NCBI GenBank assembly: GCA_002749535.1
Contig: MZZL01000391.1
Location: forward strand, 201,061 to 265,060
DNA: 64,000 nucleotides
Direction of reading: 5' to 3'
Source of the DNA: Apophysomyces variabilis
Taxonomy: Eukaryota; Mucoromycota; Mucoromycetes; Mucorales; Mucoraceae
Shown here: piece by piece, positions 9,764-21,521 of the stretch
Position numbering within the stretch: position 1 is the stretch's first letter
How the letters are laid out: each line of letters opens with the position of its first letter
Notes under the pieces: generated by a model
Told to the model about the DNA's origin: nothing
Database searches by the model: none
The model's input: only the letters and a program-made list of their open reading frames with translations
Made by a program: the position numbers and the translations under genes

Positions 9764-12725
9764 ATGAAATCAGCTTTTCAGGTTTATAAGAAGCACATTT
9801 TCAACTGACAACCGCTAACATTTTGTCCCTATGTAGTTCTCTAATCTTTGTGGTACAGTTTACTCGGCCGGCAACCTCATTTTTACGCCCGATGGCAATT
9901 CGGTTCTAAGTCCAGTTGGGAATCGGGTTTCCGTCTTTGACTTGGTGAAGTAAGCTTTCACCTGATCTATATAACATCGTACTAACTGTTAAATGAAAAC
10001 CACAGCAACAAGTCATATACGTTACCAATAGAAATGAGAAAAAATATTGTTCGTATGGCTTTATCTCCTCGGGCAACGCTGTTGATCACCGTAGACGAAG
10101 GTTCAGGATAAACAGGATAAATACGGGGAGCATGGGAAAGCTTATTTTGATTTTGTAGATGGTCAGGCATTGTTAGTCAATTTTCCACGACGAGCTTTAC
10201 TCCATCGATTCCATTTTAAGCATAAAGTAAAAGCGATCGAATTTAGCCCGGATGGCAAACACATTGCTGTCACCCATGGAAAGCAACTTCAGATATGGAA
10301 AGCACCAGGATTCAACAGAGAGTTTTCCCCGTTCGTTTTGCGTCGAACTTTGACTGGTCACTATGACGATCTCCTTAGTATCACATGGAGTCCGGATTCC
10401 AAGTACGTTCATTTTCTCTGAAATACTGTTGGCTGAACGTTTGCAGGTTTATTTTGACTACATCGAAGGATATGACCGCTCATATTTATGCAATCAATCC
10501 TGACAAAGACTTCGTATCGCCTACGCTGACTGGTCACCGTAATGATGTGATGGGTGCATGGTTTTCTGATGATATGCAGAATGTAAGGATAGTTTATTCT
10601 TGGTATTTTCGCTTATTCCTTTAAAGATCTACACTATTAGCAAAGATGGTGCTCTGTTTCAATGGCGATATACCACGTTGGCGGCGGTAAAGGGTGAAGA
10701 CTCGGACGAGGAAATGGAGGTTGATGGAGGAAACACACGCGCGGACAAAGTACGCTGGCGTATTCAAGCCAAGCATTATTTCAATCAAACGGGCGCCAAG
10801 GTGAAATCATGTGCATTTTTCAGTCCAAGTAATTTGGTTGTGGTTGGCTTTTCCAACGGAATCTTTGGTTTATACGAGGTGCCTAGTTTCACAAACATTC
10901 ATACGTTAAGGTAATTGTTCATCTGGTTTCTAATGTATCATTGATCGTTATTGCAGTATTTCGCAGAAGACAATTGATACAGTTGCTATTAATCGGACCG
11001 GGGAATGGTTAGCATTTGGATCCTCAAAGCTTGGCCAACTCTTGGTCTGGGAATGGCAATCAGAAACCTATGTTCTTAAGCAACAGGGCCATTTCTACGA
11101 TATGAATGCGGTATCGTATTCAGCAGACGGTCAGACATTGGCGACGGGTGGTGATGATGGCAAAGTGAAAGTATGGAATTCAGCGTCTGGTTTCTGCTTC
11201 GTCACTTTTAGTGACCACAAGAGTGGAGTAACCGCGGTTGAATTTGCGAAACAAGGACAGGTGCTATTTTCAGCGAGTCTTGATGGAACAGTTCGTGCTT
11301 TTGATTTAGTGCGCTATCGAAACTTTAGGACATTTACAAGCCCAAATCCTGTTCAATTTTCGTCGTTAGCCGTTGATCCCAGTGGTGAGATTATCTGCGC
11401 CGGAACTATTGACACGTTTGAGATCTATGTATGGAGTGTACAAACCGGGAAGTTGCTTGATATTTTAGCTGGACATGAAGGACCTGTAAGCTCTCTTGCG
11501 TTTTCCCCAACCGCGATGCTATTGCTCAGTGGCAGCTGGGATCGTACAGCAAAAGTTTGGGATGCGTTCGGACGTAACAAAGTTACTGAGACCCTTCAGC
11601 ATCAATCCGATGTACTTGCTGTGGCGTTCCGTCCAGATGGCAAACAGGTTGCAGCATCGACTTTAGATGGTCAGATTTCGTTTTGGGATGTACAACTTGC
11701 GAAACAAACATCTGTCATTGAAGGTCGTCAAGATATATCAGGAGGGCGCAAGGCCAACGACCGCACTACAGCCGAAAACTCGTCCTCTGGAAAATGTTTT
11801 ACCTCTCTTTGTTATACTGCTGATGGATCCAGTATCATCGGTGGCGGCAGCAGCATGTACATTTGCATTTACGATATTGAAACCAGCGTTCTTATGAAGA
11901 AGTTCCAAATTTCCCAAAATACCTCACTGGACGGAACCCAAGAATTCTTGAACTCCAAACACATGACAGAATTCGGAAGCAAAGAATTCATGGAAGCTGA
12001 TGAAGAATCTGATCTTGAAGATCGATTGGATAACACGTTGCCTGGTACTCAGTCTGGTGATCTGTCCGTAAGACGTACACGACCAGAAGCTAGATCAAAA
12101 GCAGTTCGTTTTTCTCCCACCGGACGCAGCTGGGCAGCAGCAACGACGGACGGATTGCTAATCTACACGTTGGATGATGCTATTTTATTCGATCCTTTTG
12201 ATCTAGAAATCGATATTACGCCGGAAACAGTTATGGAAACTTTGGAAGAAGCTGAGTATCTCAAAGCCCTGTGCATGGCGTTCAGGTTGAATGAGAAGAA
12301 AGTGACGCATGCTGTCTTTGAACGTATTCCCGTTGAATCAATCCCGTTAGTAGCCCGTGGACTTCCTGAAAAATATTTGGACAAGTTGCTACAGTTCGTC
12401 GGCACACAAATGGAAGTTACACCACACATTGAGTTCCATCTCCTATGGGTAACAAGCGTCATGACCGCACACGGAAGGTACCTGAAAGAGCATCGTGGAG
12501 AGTTTCAGGCCATATTCCGAGCACTACACAAAGGTGTCAATCGTATCCGGGACGATATCGGAAATCTGTAAGTTAGAAGTGAAAAGAAAATGGTTGATTC
12601 AGTTACTAATCAATCTCCTTCCATCACCTTCTTGTAGATGTGATACAAATAAATACACGCTCAAATACATCCTAAACCAACAAGCACTAGGTCACCGTCG
12701 AGGCGAAGATGTGAACATGGCATAA
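9764..12725 (+). CDS. PWP2: Periodic tryptophan protein 2 (UTP1), U3 snoRNP/SSU processome
   Basis: WD40-repeat scaffold of the small-subunit processome, acting in the nucleolus on 18S pre-rRNA. Eight exons join in frame to about 862 residues (yeast and human proteins are near 920): 9,764-9,781, 9,837-9,949, 10,006-10,100, 10,159-10,402, 10,447-10,582, 10,627-10,910, 10,957-12,567 and 12,638-12,725. The start MKSAFQFSNLCGTVY matches the family N-terminus, and the tiny first exon fixes it. Repeats include GHYDDLLSITWSPDS, GHRNDVMGAWF, GHFYDMNAVSYSADG and GHEGPVSSLAFSP; the acidic linker GEDSDEEMEVDGG sits between the two propellers. The C-terminal helical domain follows residue ~690. A damaged extra copy of part of this gene lies 2 kb downstream. 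Confidence 0.95.
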
Positions 12726-13019
12726 CTCTTAATTTCAGCGAGGTGGAACTGGGTGCTGTCTAAGAGCTAAACTCAAGAATTTCGCATGGAAAATTAGCAT
12801 AACGAATTCATCAATCTAAATGTAGAAAGAGGACTCTAACAATGAACAACTCAATGTCAAAAATAGAGTAGAAGCTATTCAAGTTTTAATCTTATATTCA
12901 TGTATCGTAAAGTTCGATCCTTTACAGTAGTATATCATTATACAGACATACCGTTTTTAATGAGTGTTGCTTAATTACTCCAGCATAATTCATGTTATGT
13001 AAGACCTTTGTTCCGTTGT

Positions 13020-13899
13020 TTCCACCTCTTCTCTGGGCCGACGTTCCGAAAACTTGGAGTTCTGAAGGTGACATCGCACAAGACACAGGTGCAGGGCAGG
13101 GTGATATTATTGTTGACCTTCAAATGGACAACGAAGCCGCTCGTCGACAGAAACTAGCGGAAGCGGAAGAAAAGAGATTGCAGAACGCGTTGCCTGTATG
13201 GCATCAGCGCAGTACTGTATCTGAGACACTGCGAGGATCAAGTGATCGTACAACTAGTGCTGTAATCGAAAGCGAGGATGAGGAACCAATGGAGGAAGTT
13301 GGAGCGGAAAATATTGATACCGCTAGATTTGACTGTAAGAGAGGCGGAAGACAAGCGTTCATCAGCTTATCCGCTTGTTAGATTATGACAAGTACTATGA
13401 CGCTTTAAATCAGGCTGTACCAGACGAGCAAGAGATGACAGAACGGTTTGAAGATGTGGAAGAGGAGGAAGAGGATGAGTTTGAAACTGTATTAAATGGA
13501 AGCGCCAAACGTGCGTACGAGGACGATGATGAGATGGATGAAAGGTATGTGTGGGTTATCATAACAATAGGATAAAAATGTAATTAATTCTCATTACTGA
13601 CAGTCGTAAGAGAATGAGAAATGAGTTTGAAGATGGTACTGTTGAGGATCTTGCAGAACCGGATGAGGAAATCCCGCTTGTTTCTGGTAAGCTCTGAAAC
13701 TAAAAGTACTTGGTACTTAATTTGATGACAGTTAATGGGAGAATGGTTCCTTTGAATGAGACCACAGAGGAGGATCAACATAACATGACAACGGAAGAAT
13801 ACAAGGTAAAGATCCAGTCAGACAGTTTGCGTTATGCGATGCTAAGTTTGTTTTGTCCAGGCTTATTATGAAGCATGGCAGAATTGGCAGAGTAGTTAG
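13020..13899 (+). pseudogene. TFIIE alpha, C-terminal half only
   Basis: Five exon pieces (about 13,030-13,334, 13,382-13,544, 13,604-13,686, 13,732-13,805, 13,861-13,899) join in phase to a tail typical of the TFIIE large subunit: ALPVWHQRSTVSETLR, an acidic stretch (EEEEEDEFE), then VNGRMVPLNE and MTTEEYKAYYEAWQNW before the stop. Human TFIIE alpha has the same order (STV motif, acidic block, VAGRPFSYSE, MTPEEKEAY). The N-terminal winged helix and zinc ribbon, needed for promoter melting with TFIIH, are absent upstream, where the sequence is non-coding. It is therefore a 5'-truncated gene copy, although its exon phases are still clean, which suggests recent origin. A misassembly or a distant missing exon is possible. 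Confidence 0.7.
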
Positions 13900-14149
13900 A
13901 TCAAAACCAAATAATACATGAAATAGGGCAACCTTCCCCCTTAGAACATTGACTCCACGGCTATGGTACTTAAACAAAGCAAAAAGGAATCTTCATCGAT
14001 TATTTTCCGAAGGGATTTGTTATCGTTGGATTTGCCAGTTCTGTGATGGTGTAGTGTCGTGCCCATTAATGGATAGATTTTCCATGTCCAAACATAGGTT
14101 TCTGTTATAAACCTTTTTAGTTGGCTTGCTGCTAACAGTTTCATGCTAC

Positions 14150-14486
14150 TTACTCAGCTTCCGCTTTGCGCCTGTCTTTATATTCAATACAAGCATCTTG
14201 AAACGCCGTGAGAGCTTTGGCATGTTCTGCATAAAACTTTGTTATGATTGTCAGTCATTGAGTTGTCCTATAAAGTGACCACACATTAACAAACCTTAAT
14301 GCCTTCTGTCAGATTCGTTTTTATCTCTTTGAATTTGTGATACGCTTGATTAAGGTTTTGCAACGCCTTTTCCCGTTTTGTAGATGTGGTATTTTGCTGT
14401 GTTGAGGTTGTATATCCTTGATGAACGTCTGTCATTTCCCTTAGTATTTGCGTTTGTCGCACTTCTTGATTATCGATTTCTATCAC
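14150..14486 (-). pseudogene. BRO1/ALIX/PalA-type protein, C-terminal fragment
   Basis: On the minus strand two exons (14,486-14,295 and 14,236-14,150) join as LTEGIK/FYAEHAKALTAFQDACIEY and end RRKAEAE. The NL-EG-KFY...L..F...C signature with a coiled stretch before it (LNQAYHKFKEIKTNL) is typical of the V domain end of BRO1/ALIX/PalA ESCRT-associated proteins. The BRO1 domain and the rest of the V domain are missing; upstream (14,490-14,535) the frame is closed and then the duplicated PWP2 fragment begins. It sits tail to tail with the TFIIE alpha fragment. The family call rests on a short stretch. Confidence 0.6.
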
Positions 14487-14536
14487 AAACTCATTACATT
14501 TTCGTTAATTTTTCCATAATTATCTCTTCATAAATG

Positions 14537-15084
14537 GTGATCTGGTTTTTAGTACTATTATTGCTCGTTATTGTAGTATTTCTCGGAAGACAATTGATAC
14601 AGTTCCTATTAATCGGACTGGAGAATGGTTAGCATTTTGATCCTCAAAACTCGGCCAACTCTTGGAGTAACCGCGGTTGAATTTGCGAAACAAGGACAAG
14701 TGCTATTTTCAGCGAGTCTTGATGGAACAATTCGGCTTTCGATTTAGTGCGCTATCAAAACTTTAGGACATTTACAAGCCCAAATCCTGTTCAATTTTCG
14801 TCGTTAGCCGTTGATCCCAGTGGTGAGATTATCTGCGCCGGAACTATTGACACGTTTGAGATCTATGTATGGAGTGTACAAACCGGGAAGTTGCTTGATA
14901 TTTTAGCTGGACATGAAGGACCTGTAAGCTCTCTTGCGTTTTCCCCAACCGCGATGCTATTGCTCAGTGGCAGCTGGGATCGTACAGCAAAAGTTTGGGA
15001 TGCGTTCGGACGTAACAAAGTTACTGAGACCCTTCAGCATCAATCCGATGTACTTGCTGTGGCGTTCCGTCCAGATGGCAAACG
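14537..15084 (+). pseudogene. Partial duplicated PWP2 fragment
   Basis: Near-identical to PWP2 positions about 10,915-11,648, starting inside an intron and stopping abruptly after GATGGCAAAC. The intron end is kept, so the copy was made from DNA, not mRNA. A segment of about 181 bp (PWP2 11,046-11,226) is deleted at 14,665, with a short TGG overlap at the junction. The copy also has a TGA where PWP2 reads Gly (LAFGS becomes LAF-stop) and a one-base loss near 14,735. It cannot encode a protein. Confidence 0.9.
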
Positions 15085-16766
15085 GCCTGTAGGGAAACAC
15101 AAGCTCAATAGAGGACAAATGTTAGTTTTATCGTTTAGCTATTACCACATTGTACTACTTACTTGAATGCTATAGACGTTACATTCTATCAGGAAGGCTC
15201 TTTTGTAGCCGGATCAGTATTTAAGAATAAAAGGGGTAAAAATGGATGGGACAGAAAGAGCTTGGGAGTCTGTGGGTGGACTTGAAAAATAAAAGAAAAT
15301 CGGAACGCACTGACCATCTGTACAATTTCCGATACATGCGATCCAGTGAAGTTAATCTATGCTAATGAAACATAGAGAATAAAAATCAAGCATTTTACTT
15401 GTAGTAAAAGTCTTTTAAGTCCAGACAAGTCATATCATTGAAAATGGGGAAAACGGCAGCGCCATATCCCGTTTAGTCTGAGATGTCGGTTGACTGTATT
15501 TATTCTTCTTCTTGTCTTTTTTTGGCACGAAAGAGATATACACACGGGCTATTTTTTGTGGCACTATCTCACGATTATTTTTGGTGGGAAAAAGAAATGT
15601 ACAAAAAGAACAAACACAGATCACTCCATTTGACAAGTTCCCCTATCCATCTATTTTTACACATATATTATATAGAGAGCGAGTTCAAGTATTCTATTAT
15701 GAATGACAAATGATCATGTGGATAAATTCAAACAGAAGAAAAGGCGCGTTTCTATTTTGGAGGGAAGGGGTCTGGGTGTTATTCTAGAGAGCGAATCGGA
15801 TTGGATAGCAGAGAGGGCAGGAAAGGTGTAAGAAGCAACAAGGGAAATCACACCATCCCCTTTTGATGGAAAAGAGCATGGGTGGAATGAGACATTCCGG
15901 AAGGTCGAGAGTGTTTTTTTTTTGGTCCTGTGCAACCGGAGTTTTCTTACTGCGCAACAAGCCATTACGGGTCCAGTTGTTGTCTGGGTGTCAAATGGAA
16001 CTAATCATGCAAATGAAAGGAAAGAGAAAAAAAACAGCAGATAGAAATACAGAGAAAGGTTATTGGATGATAGGGTTGAATTTTCGCTTATCTGCATATC
16101 AATGGTTATTCTCCCATATATGGACTTTTGCATAGTTCAGGAGAATGGTTTCATTGATCGACAAAAGACCGGGTGGGAATGGAGTGTATTGCTTATCGAT
16201 CTGAGGGAATTTCTTTTTTTGTAGCACGTTTTACATAAAGCTCTCATTCAATCTAGATGTTTTATGCTTTTCTGTCTTTCCATCGCACGTGCTAACAGTT
16301 CTTGGCCATGTTTTTGTTTGATATCTTTTCTGCTCTAATCAAAGAAACCATTCTAATATCAATACAGGTTCATTGTCACGCCATATTATATCCAATCAAA
16401 AAATTATATGGGCTGAGTCGGCAATGTTTCCGATAAGTAAGTCTACCAAGATACACTCATTAGATGTCAACCGAAAAAAAAAAATAGAACAGAGTGTAAC
16501 ACGGTCTGTGCATGAACGATGAAGGTGTGGGAAAAGGGTCGATCCGGAAAATCCCATTAGGAAAACAAGCCTGTGTTTCTCCATTTCAACAGCCCTGTTT
16601 ACGGCTATCGGACCAAAAAAAATGAACTCTTTTGCATGCGTGTGAATGGCCTGGATATAGATAGATATATATATATATATATCTACCAAAACAAACACGA
16701 ACAACTTATTCTCTCTCTCTCTTTCTACTTTGTTCACCTTTTCTTTTCTTTTCATATTTTTCCTAC
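15085..16766. other. AT-rich spacer with simple repeats
   Basis: About 1.7 kb. Only short ORFs in conflicting frames; none resembles a known family. An (AT)n tract lies at about 16,657-16,682 and pyrimidine-rich runs at 16,700-16,760, just before the next start codon, as is common in front of fungal genes. Confidence 0.6.
16657..16682. repeat. (AT)n microsatellite
   Basis: GATA-type units run into about ten AT dinucleotides. Simple sequence repeat 85 bp before the start of the DUF1752 gene. Confidence 0.8.
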
Positions 16767-17924
16767 ATGAAAGCTGGCGTATGCGTTGACTATCTCTCAC
16801 ACGATTGGAATAATGCCGACCTTATCCAATCTCATCGAGAAATCCGTCAACAGATTACAAAGTCAAACGTCAAACTATCTCTAGCCACAGATCCCAAAAT
16901 ATCAAAATCCATCCTCATCGAAAAACATAAATTGATTCGCTTCCAGAATGCCTTGTGGAGACAAATGGCTAGAACATGCACATCGCAATTAAGTAAGCAG
17001 AATCCCATGGTTCATCCATCCACTGTCAATTGGTAAGCTAAACTAAACTACACATCCGATCTCGTAAACCTTTCCCGTACTGGATTTTAATTTTTGCTCC
17101 TTCTTTTCCGTCTCATAGGCAGAAAGAATCCGATATCACATGTAAGTTGAAAAGAAAAACACGCGCTTTTTTTCTCTTTCTCTCTCTCTCTCTCTGTTTG
17201 CATTAAATAACAATATAATAATTCTTTATATATATTTATTCTAGGGCTCTATGGTCCACTGTATACGCAAGATGCACCAGTGACGAATATGAACACACCG
17301 CAGCATTTGCAACAAAAGGGCCTTAAACCGGTTCTTAAGAAAGGGACAGATCTGCACCAATTCTCACCGCCGGTTCCATCCGATGTTATCTTTGAACAGG
17401 ATCATTATCGGCCTTGGTCCAAATGCACATCCGAACCTGATACGCATACCTCCAACAACATCACTGTTCGTTTCAGTCCTGAAATTGTTCAATTCGAATA
17501 TCTACCAGAATCACCCGTCCATCAACCCTTTCCTATAAACGATGAACCGGTCAACCATTGGCATCTCTCTCTAGAGGACGACGCTGATGATGACGATGAC
17601 GAAGACGAAGACGGTGCCTTTTGGGACCTTGTCGTTGAATTCGGTAACTACATCAAGGAAGAGGGACAGTCTTATCTTTCCCGATATCTGCAACAACCTA
17701 AAATACCAAAGCTTGCATCCAAAGAGCTTCTCCATCGCCCTAGTCGACCCGAAACCCCACTAGATATTTTTGTCATCCTGGTGACCATGATGAAATCCAT
17801 GGCCTCCTTCACAGCAACCTGGCTTATCTACCAAAGTCTACTACCCTTTTCATGGATTATCAATCATGCTGCTCATCGTCAAAAATCATCCAAACATAAC
17901 GACAAACGCCATTTATCCCTGTAA
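16767..17924 (+). CDS. GATA-like (DUF1752) domain protein with C-terminal hydrophobic segment
   Basis: Three exons (16,767-17,032, 17,119-17,141, 17,245-17,924) give 322 residues. The N-terminus VDYLSHDWNNADLIQSHREI followed by RFQNALWRQMAR fits the DUF1752 'nitrogen regulatory areA, GATA-like' domain, whose core is a DW.E.DL..S...R..N..WR pattern found in Reg1-type regulators of protein phosphatase 1 in fungi. A second motif, NNITVRFSPEIVQFEYLPE, resembles the RVxF-type PP1-docking region of those proteins. An acidic run (DDDDDEDEDG) follows, then a hydrophobic stretch near residues 262-298 (IFVILVTMM...LLPFSWII) that may anchor the protein to a membrane, which Reg1 does not have. The PP1 link is inference. 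Confidence 0.75.
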
Positions 17925-18581
17925 GTCTAAGCCAAAGGAAAACCCAAAGAAACGAACATTCCTTGCTTTCTCTCTTGCTTTTTTTTACGTTGAACAAAGA
18001 GAACCATTTCCAACAAAAACAAACCAAGAACCTTGTATTATAGTAGCATTTTCAGTTTCTCAAACCCAAAAAAAGCCATTCCTTTGTTTATTTGTACTGT
18101 ACATAACACATAATAAAGTCTTTTAGTCACTAGGTTGTTTCCGATCCAATGTGCCACGTTGCATTTCCAAATTAGACATTTGTTTGCGGAGAACGGTGCC
18201 AAACCTTCTTTGTTTGTCGTTTGTAACCATTCCAACAACTATTCCTTTTCCGCACGCACACACACACTGTCTCTCTCTCTGTAGACAGATAGCCATTCAC
18301 ATTTTATACAGACAAACTAAAAGGTATACAAAGCTGTCCTCTTTTTTCTCTTTGTCTGTACACGCTCGATCATAGTAAAATCCTCCTTTTTTTTTTCTCC
18401 CTGCTCGGTAGAGCGACTTCCGACTGGATGGCGTAAAGAGCAGACAAAAAGACATCATTTCTTTCCTTTTTCTACATTCAAACATAATGCAAGCTATTTT
18501 TTTTCTTCTTTTTGTCATAGCAGAATGGTGAGTGTTCTATCTAATGTAATGTTTGATAAATACATCAAGTCTAGTTGTTTT
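17925..18581. other. Spacer between convergent genes
   Basis: About 650 bp holding the 3' ends of the DUF1752 gene and the isocitrate dehydrogenase gene, which point at each other. AT-rich with AATAAAG near 18,111 as a possible poly(A) signal. No gene seen. Confidence 0.6.
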
Positions 18582-20226
18582 TTAGTTTCTGAGCTTGTCA
18601 AGGTTGTTCTTGACATGTTCCATGAACTCAGCCGTCAAGACATAATGTTCCGGTCGAAGGCTAATAAAAGAGAGTTCAAATAAATATAAGCTAACCGAAC
18701 CTAGGCAATGGAATATGCTTAGTATGGCTACTTACTCTTTGCCATGGATAGCCAATGCCAAATCCTTCGTCATGATATTTTCACGCTGAACAGTGTCGAC
18801 GCATGCCTTCTCAAGGTCCTTTGTGAACTTAGCCAGAGCTTCATTGCTATCCAAACGAGCCCGATGCGCCAGACCACGCGACCAGGCAAAGATCGATGCA
18901 ATCGGATTGGTCGAAGTCGGGTTTCCCTTTTGATACTCGCGGTAGTGTCGGGTGACCGTACCGTGTGCAGCTTCTGCTTCTAATGTCTTGCCGTCAGGTG
19001 TAACCAAAACCGAAGTCATCAATCCGAGCGATCCATAGCCCTGAGCCAAGATATCCGATTGAACATCCCCATCGTAATTCTTGCATGCCCAGACAAAACC
19101 ACCCTTGGACTTCAATGCTTGGGCAACCATGTCATCAATCAGACGATGTTCGTACCACAGATTTTGCTTCTCAAACTCAGAACGGTAATCCTTGTCATAA
19201 ATCTCCTGGAACACGTCCTTGAACCGGCCATCATATTTCTTGAGAATCGTGTTCTTCGTACTCATATAAAGTGGCATGCCCTTGGTCAATGCCATTTGGA
19301 AACAGCTATGGGCAAATCCACGGATCGAGTCCTCTGTGTTGTACATCGCCATACCCACACCACCCTTTTCCGGATAATCAAAGATGGTCCATTTTTGAGG
19401 AGCCGAACCATCGGCCGGAGTAAAGCTCATTTCAAATTTACCAGCTTTATCTGTATAGAAATCTGTGGAACGGTACTAGACACCCCACAACACACACACA
19501 CAAACAAAGTATCACTTAGGATCTTCAACATGTTTCTCTCATCTATCCTACCTGATCACCAAACGCGTGACGGCCAATCACAATAGGTTCTTTCCATCCT
19601 GGGACAATGCGGGGAATGTTCTCCATGATGATCGGTTCACGGAAAACAGTGCCATTCAAGATATTACGGATAGTGCCATTGGGCGATTTCCACATCTTCT
19701 TCAAATTAAACTCTGTGTTTCAAACCTTTGCGCTTAATTTTGGACCTGGTTGGCTCCCCTACACTATTCATCATCCTCTTATTACCTTTGACGCGCGCTT
19801 CATCGGGTGTAATAGTGGCACACTTAATACCCACATTGTATTTCTTAATAGCCTCGGCAGCATCAATCGTCACTTGATCATCCGTCTGTCCATAAAAAGA
19901 AAAAAGCAAATGTCCTCCGTCAGTAATGCTATCTCAAAAAACGCAAAGCAAAGCAAAGGAAAAGAAAAACATCTTACCGCATCACGATGTTCCATACCAA
20001 GATCATAATATTTGATATCCAACTTAAGGTAAGGATGAATCAACTTTTCTTTGATATCCTGCCATATAATCCTGGTCATTTCGTCTCCGTCCAAGTCAAC
20101 CACCGGGTTCTCGACTTTAATACGCGAGTCGGTAGAATACTGTAAAGCGGCTGGACGAGCGGCACGACCCAAAGTAAATGCCGTCTGACGTAGTGCTCCT
20201 CTGGTGGTAATCGTAGCGAATGACAT
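18582..20226 (-). CDS. IDP1: Isocitrate dehydrogenase [NADP+], mitochondrial
   Basis: Converts isocitrate to 2-oxoglutarate and CO2 with NADP+, supplying NADPH. Five exons (20,226-19,978, 19,885-19,786, 19,712-19,552, 19,475-18,736, 18,660-18,582) give 442 residues, a normal length. The first ATG at 20,226 opens a presequence rich in Arg, Thr and Ala ([17 protein letters not shown]) before [18 protein letters not shown], so the product should go to mitochondria. Family landmarks are [19 protein letters not shown] (substrate loop), the NYDGDVQSD block with metal-binding Asp residues, and [14 protein letters not shown] (NADP-binding). The end [13 protein letters not shown]...KLRN lies on a separate last exon. 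Strong codon bias fits high expression. Confidence 0.95.
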
Positions 20227-21521
20227 GAAGCTCAAAGCAGAAAAAAGAACGAGTTTGAAAGATGCTCAGTGAAGACGCTTATTGAAAAAAAAAGCGATTG
20301 AACCAATGGCTGACGGCTGTCGCTTTTTGAAATAATGACGCAAAGTGTGTCCTTTCCCATACTATCAACTTTCCGCTTTCTGCCAGAAAACAAAAACGCT
20401 TTATCACCCAATGCAAAATTTAATACCACGTTTTCGCAACTAGAGATATTATACAACTAAGCGTTCTATGGCCCTACTTAGTCAACTTCTATCTAGCTTT
20501 CGCTTTTTACTATACCGTAATGGCCCGCCCTGCACAAGCATCGCTGATTTAATTCATCAGAGATCGCTCAAATGGACGATTGAGCCAATCAAAGTCTTTG
20601 CTTCGATTGTCTCCTTCCATCAGTCCGATCCACTGAGAACGACTAGCTAATCTTTGACATGGACACTCTCCTTCACAAATTATGATCGTAGGCATCCATA
20701 TTTTGGATAATAAGGTTCTATCAAAAATATAAGTAGTAGTTACCATTGGTTTACGACAGATTGAATCATTTACACCGTCAAGTTTTGGCAAATTAAGCGC
20801 GCTGAGTTCATGAGAGAAAAAGATGAACCTTATCATTGACCAGATAAGAGCTGATCTTAACTTCTTCCGAGCGATAACGTTTTTAAATGCTCAATTGGTT
20901 TTCTTCTTCTCGGGTCAATCATAGGCGAGTAGAGATATTGCAGAAGACCTGCTTAGCAGTTGGTTGCAAATGATTATATCACAGATTTATCTCTGGCACC
21001 TATGCCTTTGCATGAAATTTTGCTTATCGATAGCCATATTCCAGCTTTCATTGCCTCTTTACTGCACTTTTTCTCCTTTTCAAAAGCTGTGGACATAGTT
21101 TGATTGAAAGCACTTGTCCGATAAATAGGTTCTATCTATAGGCGACGATAACTAGATAGGAAACCCTCGAGTCACGTTTTCATGAGGTTATAGCAATGCT
21201 GTTCTTTGTTTTTTTTTTGCGTCACTGTACGTTAAAACATACATGATCCTAAAGGAAGACTGCGCTATTGGTTGGCTTGAGAAAGAAGGAGGAGAGAAAA
21301 CGTAGAGATACTTGAGTATCTCGAAGCAGCCTCAATTTCAGCGACAAAGAAGCAAACCCATGCTTGCCAGATCAGCCAGAGACACCCATCAAATAAAACT
21401 GCCTAGTGCAATTCGTCTTGGGAGATTAAAGAAAACAATGCGGCGAAACTTGTGTTTTTTTATTTCCGCTTTGTTCTTTATTTACTGTCGTATTTTTCTT
21501 TTTATTTCATTTCGATCCATC
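20227..21521. other. Divergent promoter region IDP1 / PHP-domain gene
   Basis: About 1.3 kb between two genes that are read away from each other. It must hold both promoters. A minus-strand ORF at 20,549-20,836 has no recognisable domain. No repeats seen. Confidence 0.55.

Noticed and set aside
20549..20836. 95-residue minus-strand ORF between IDP1 and the PHP gene
   Set aside because: No recognisable domain, no matching copy in the window, and it lies in a shared promoter region; left unannotated.
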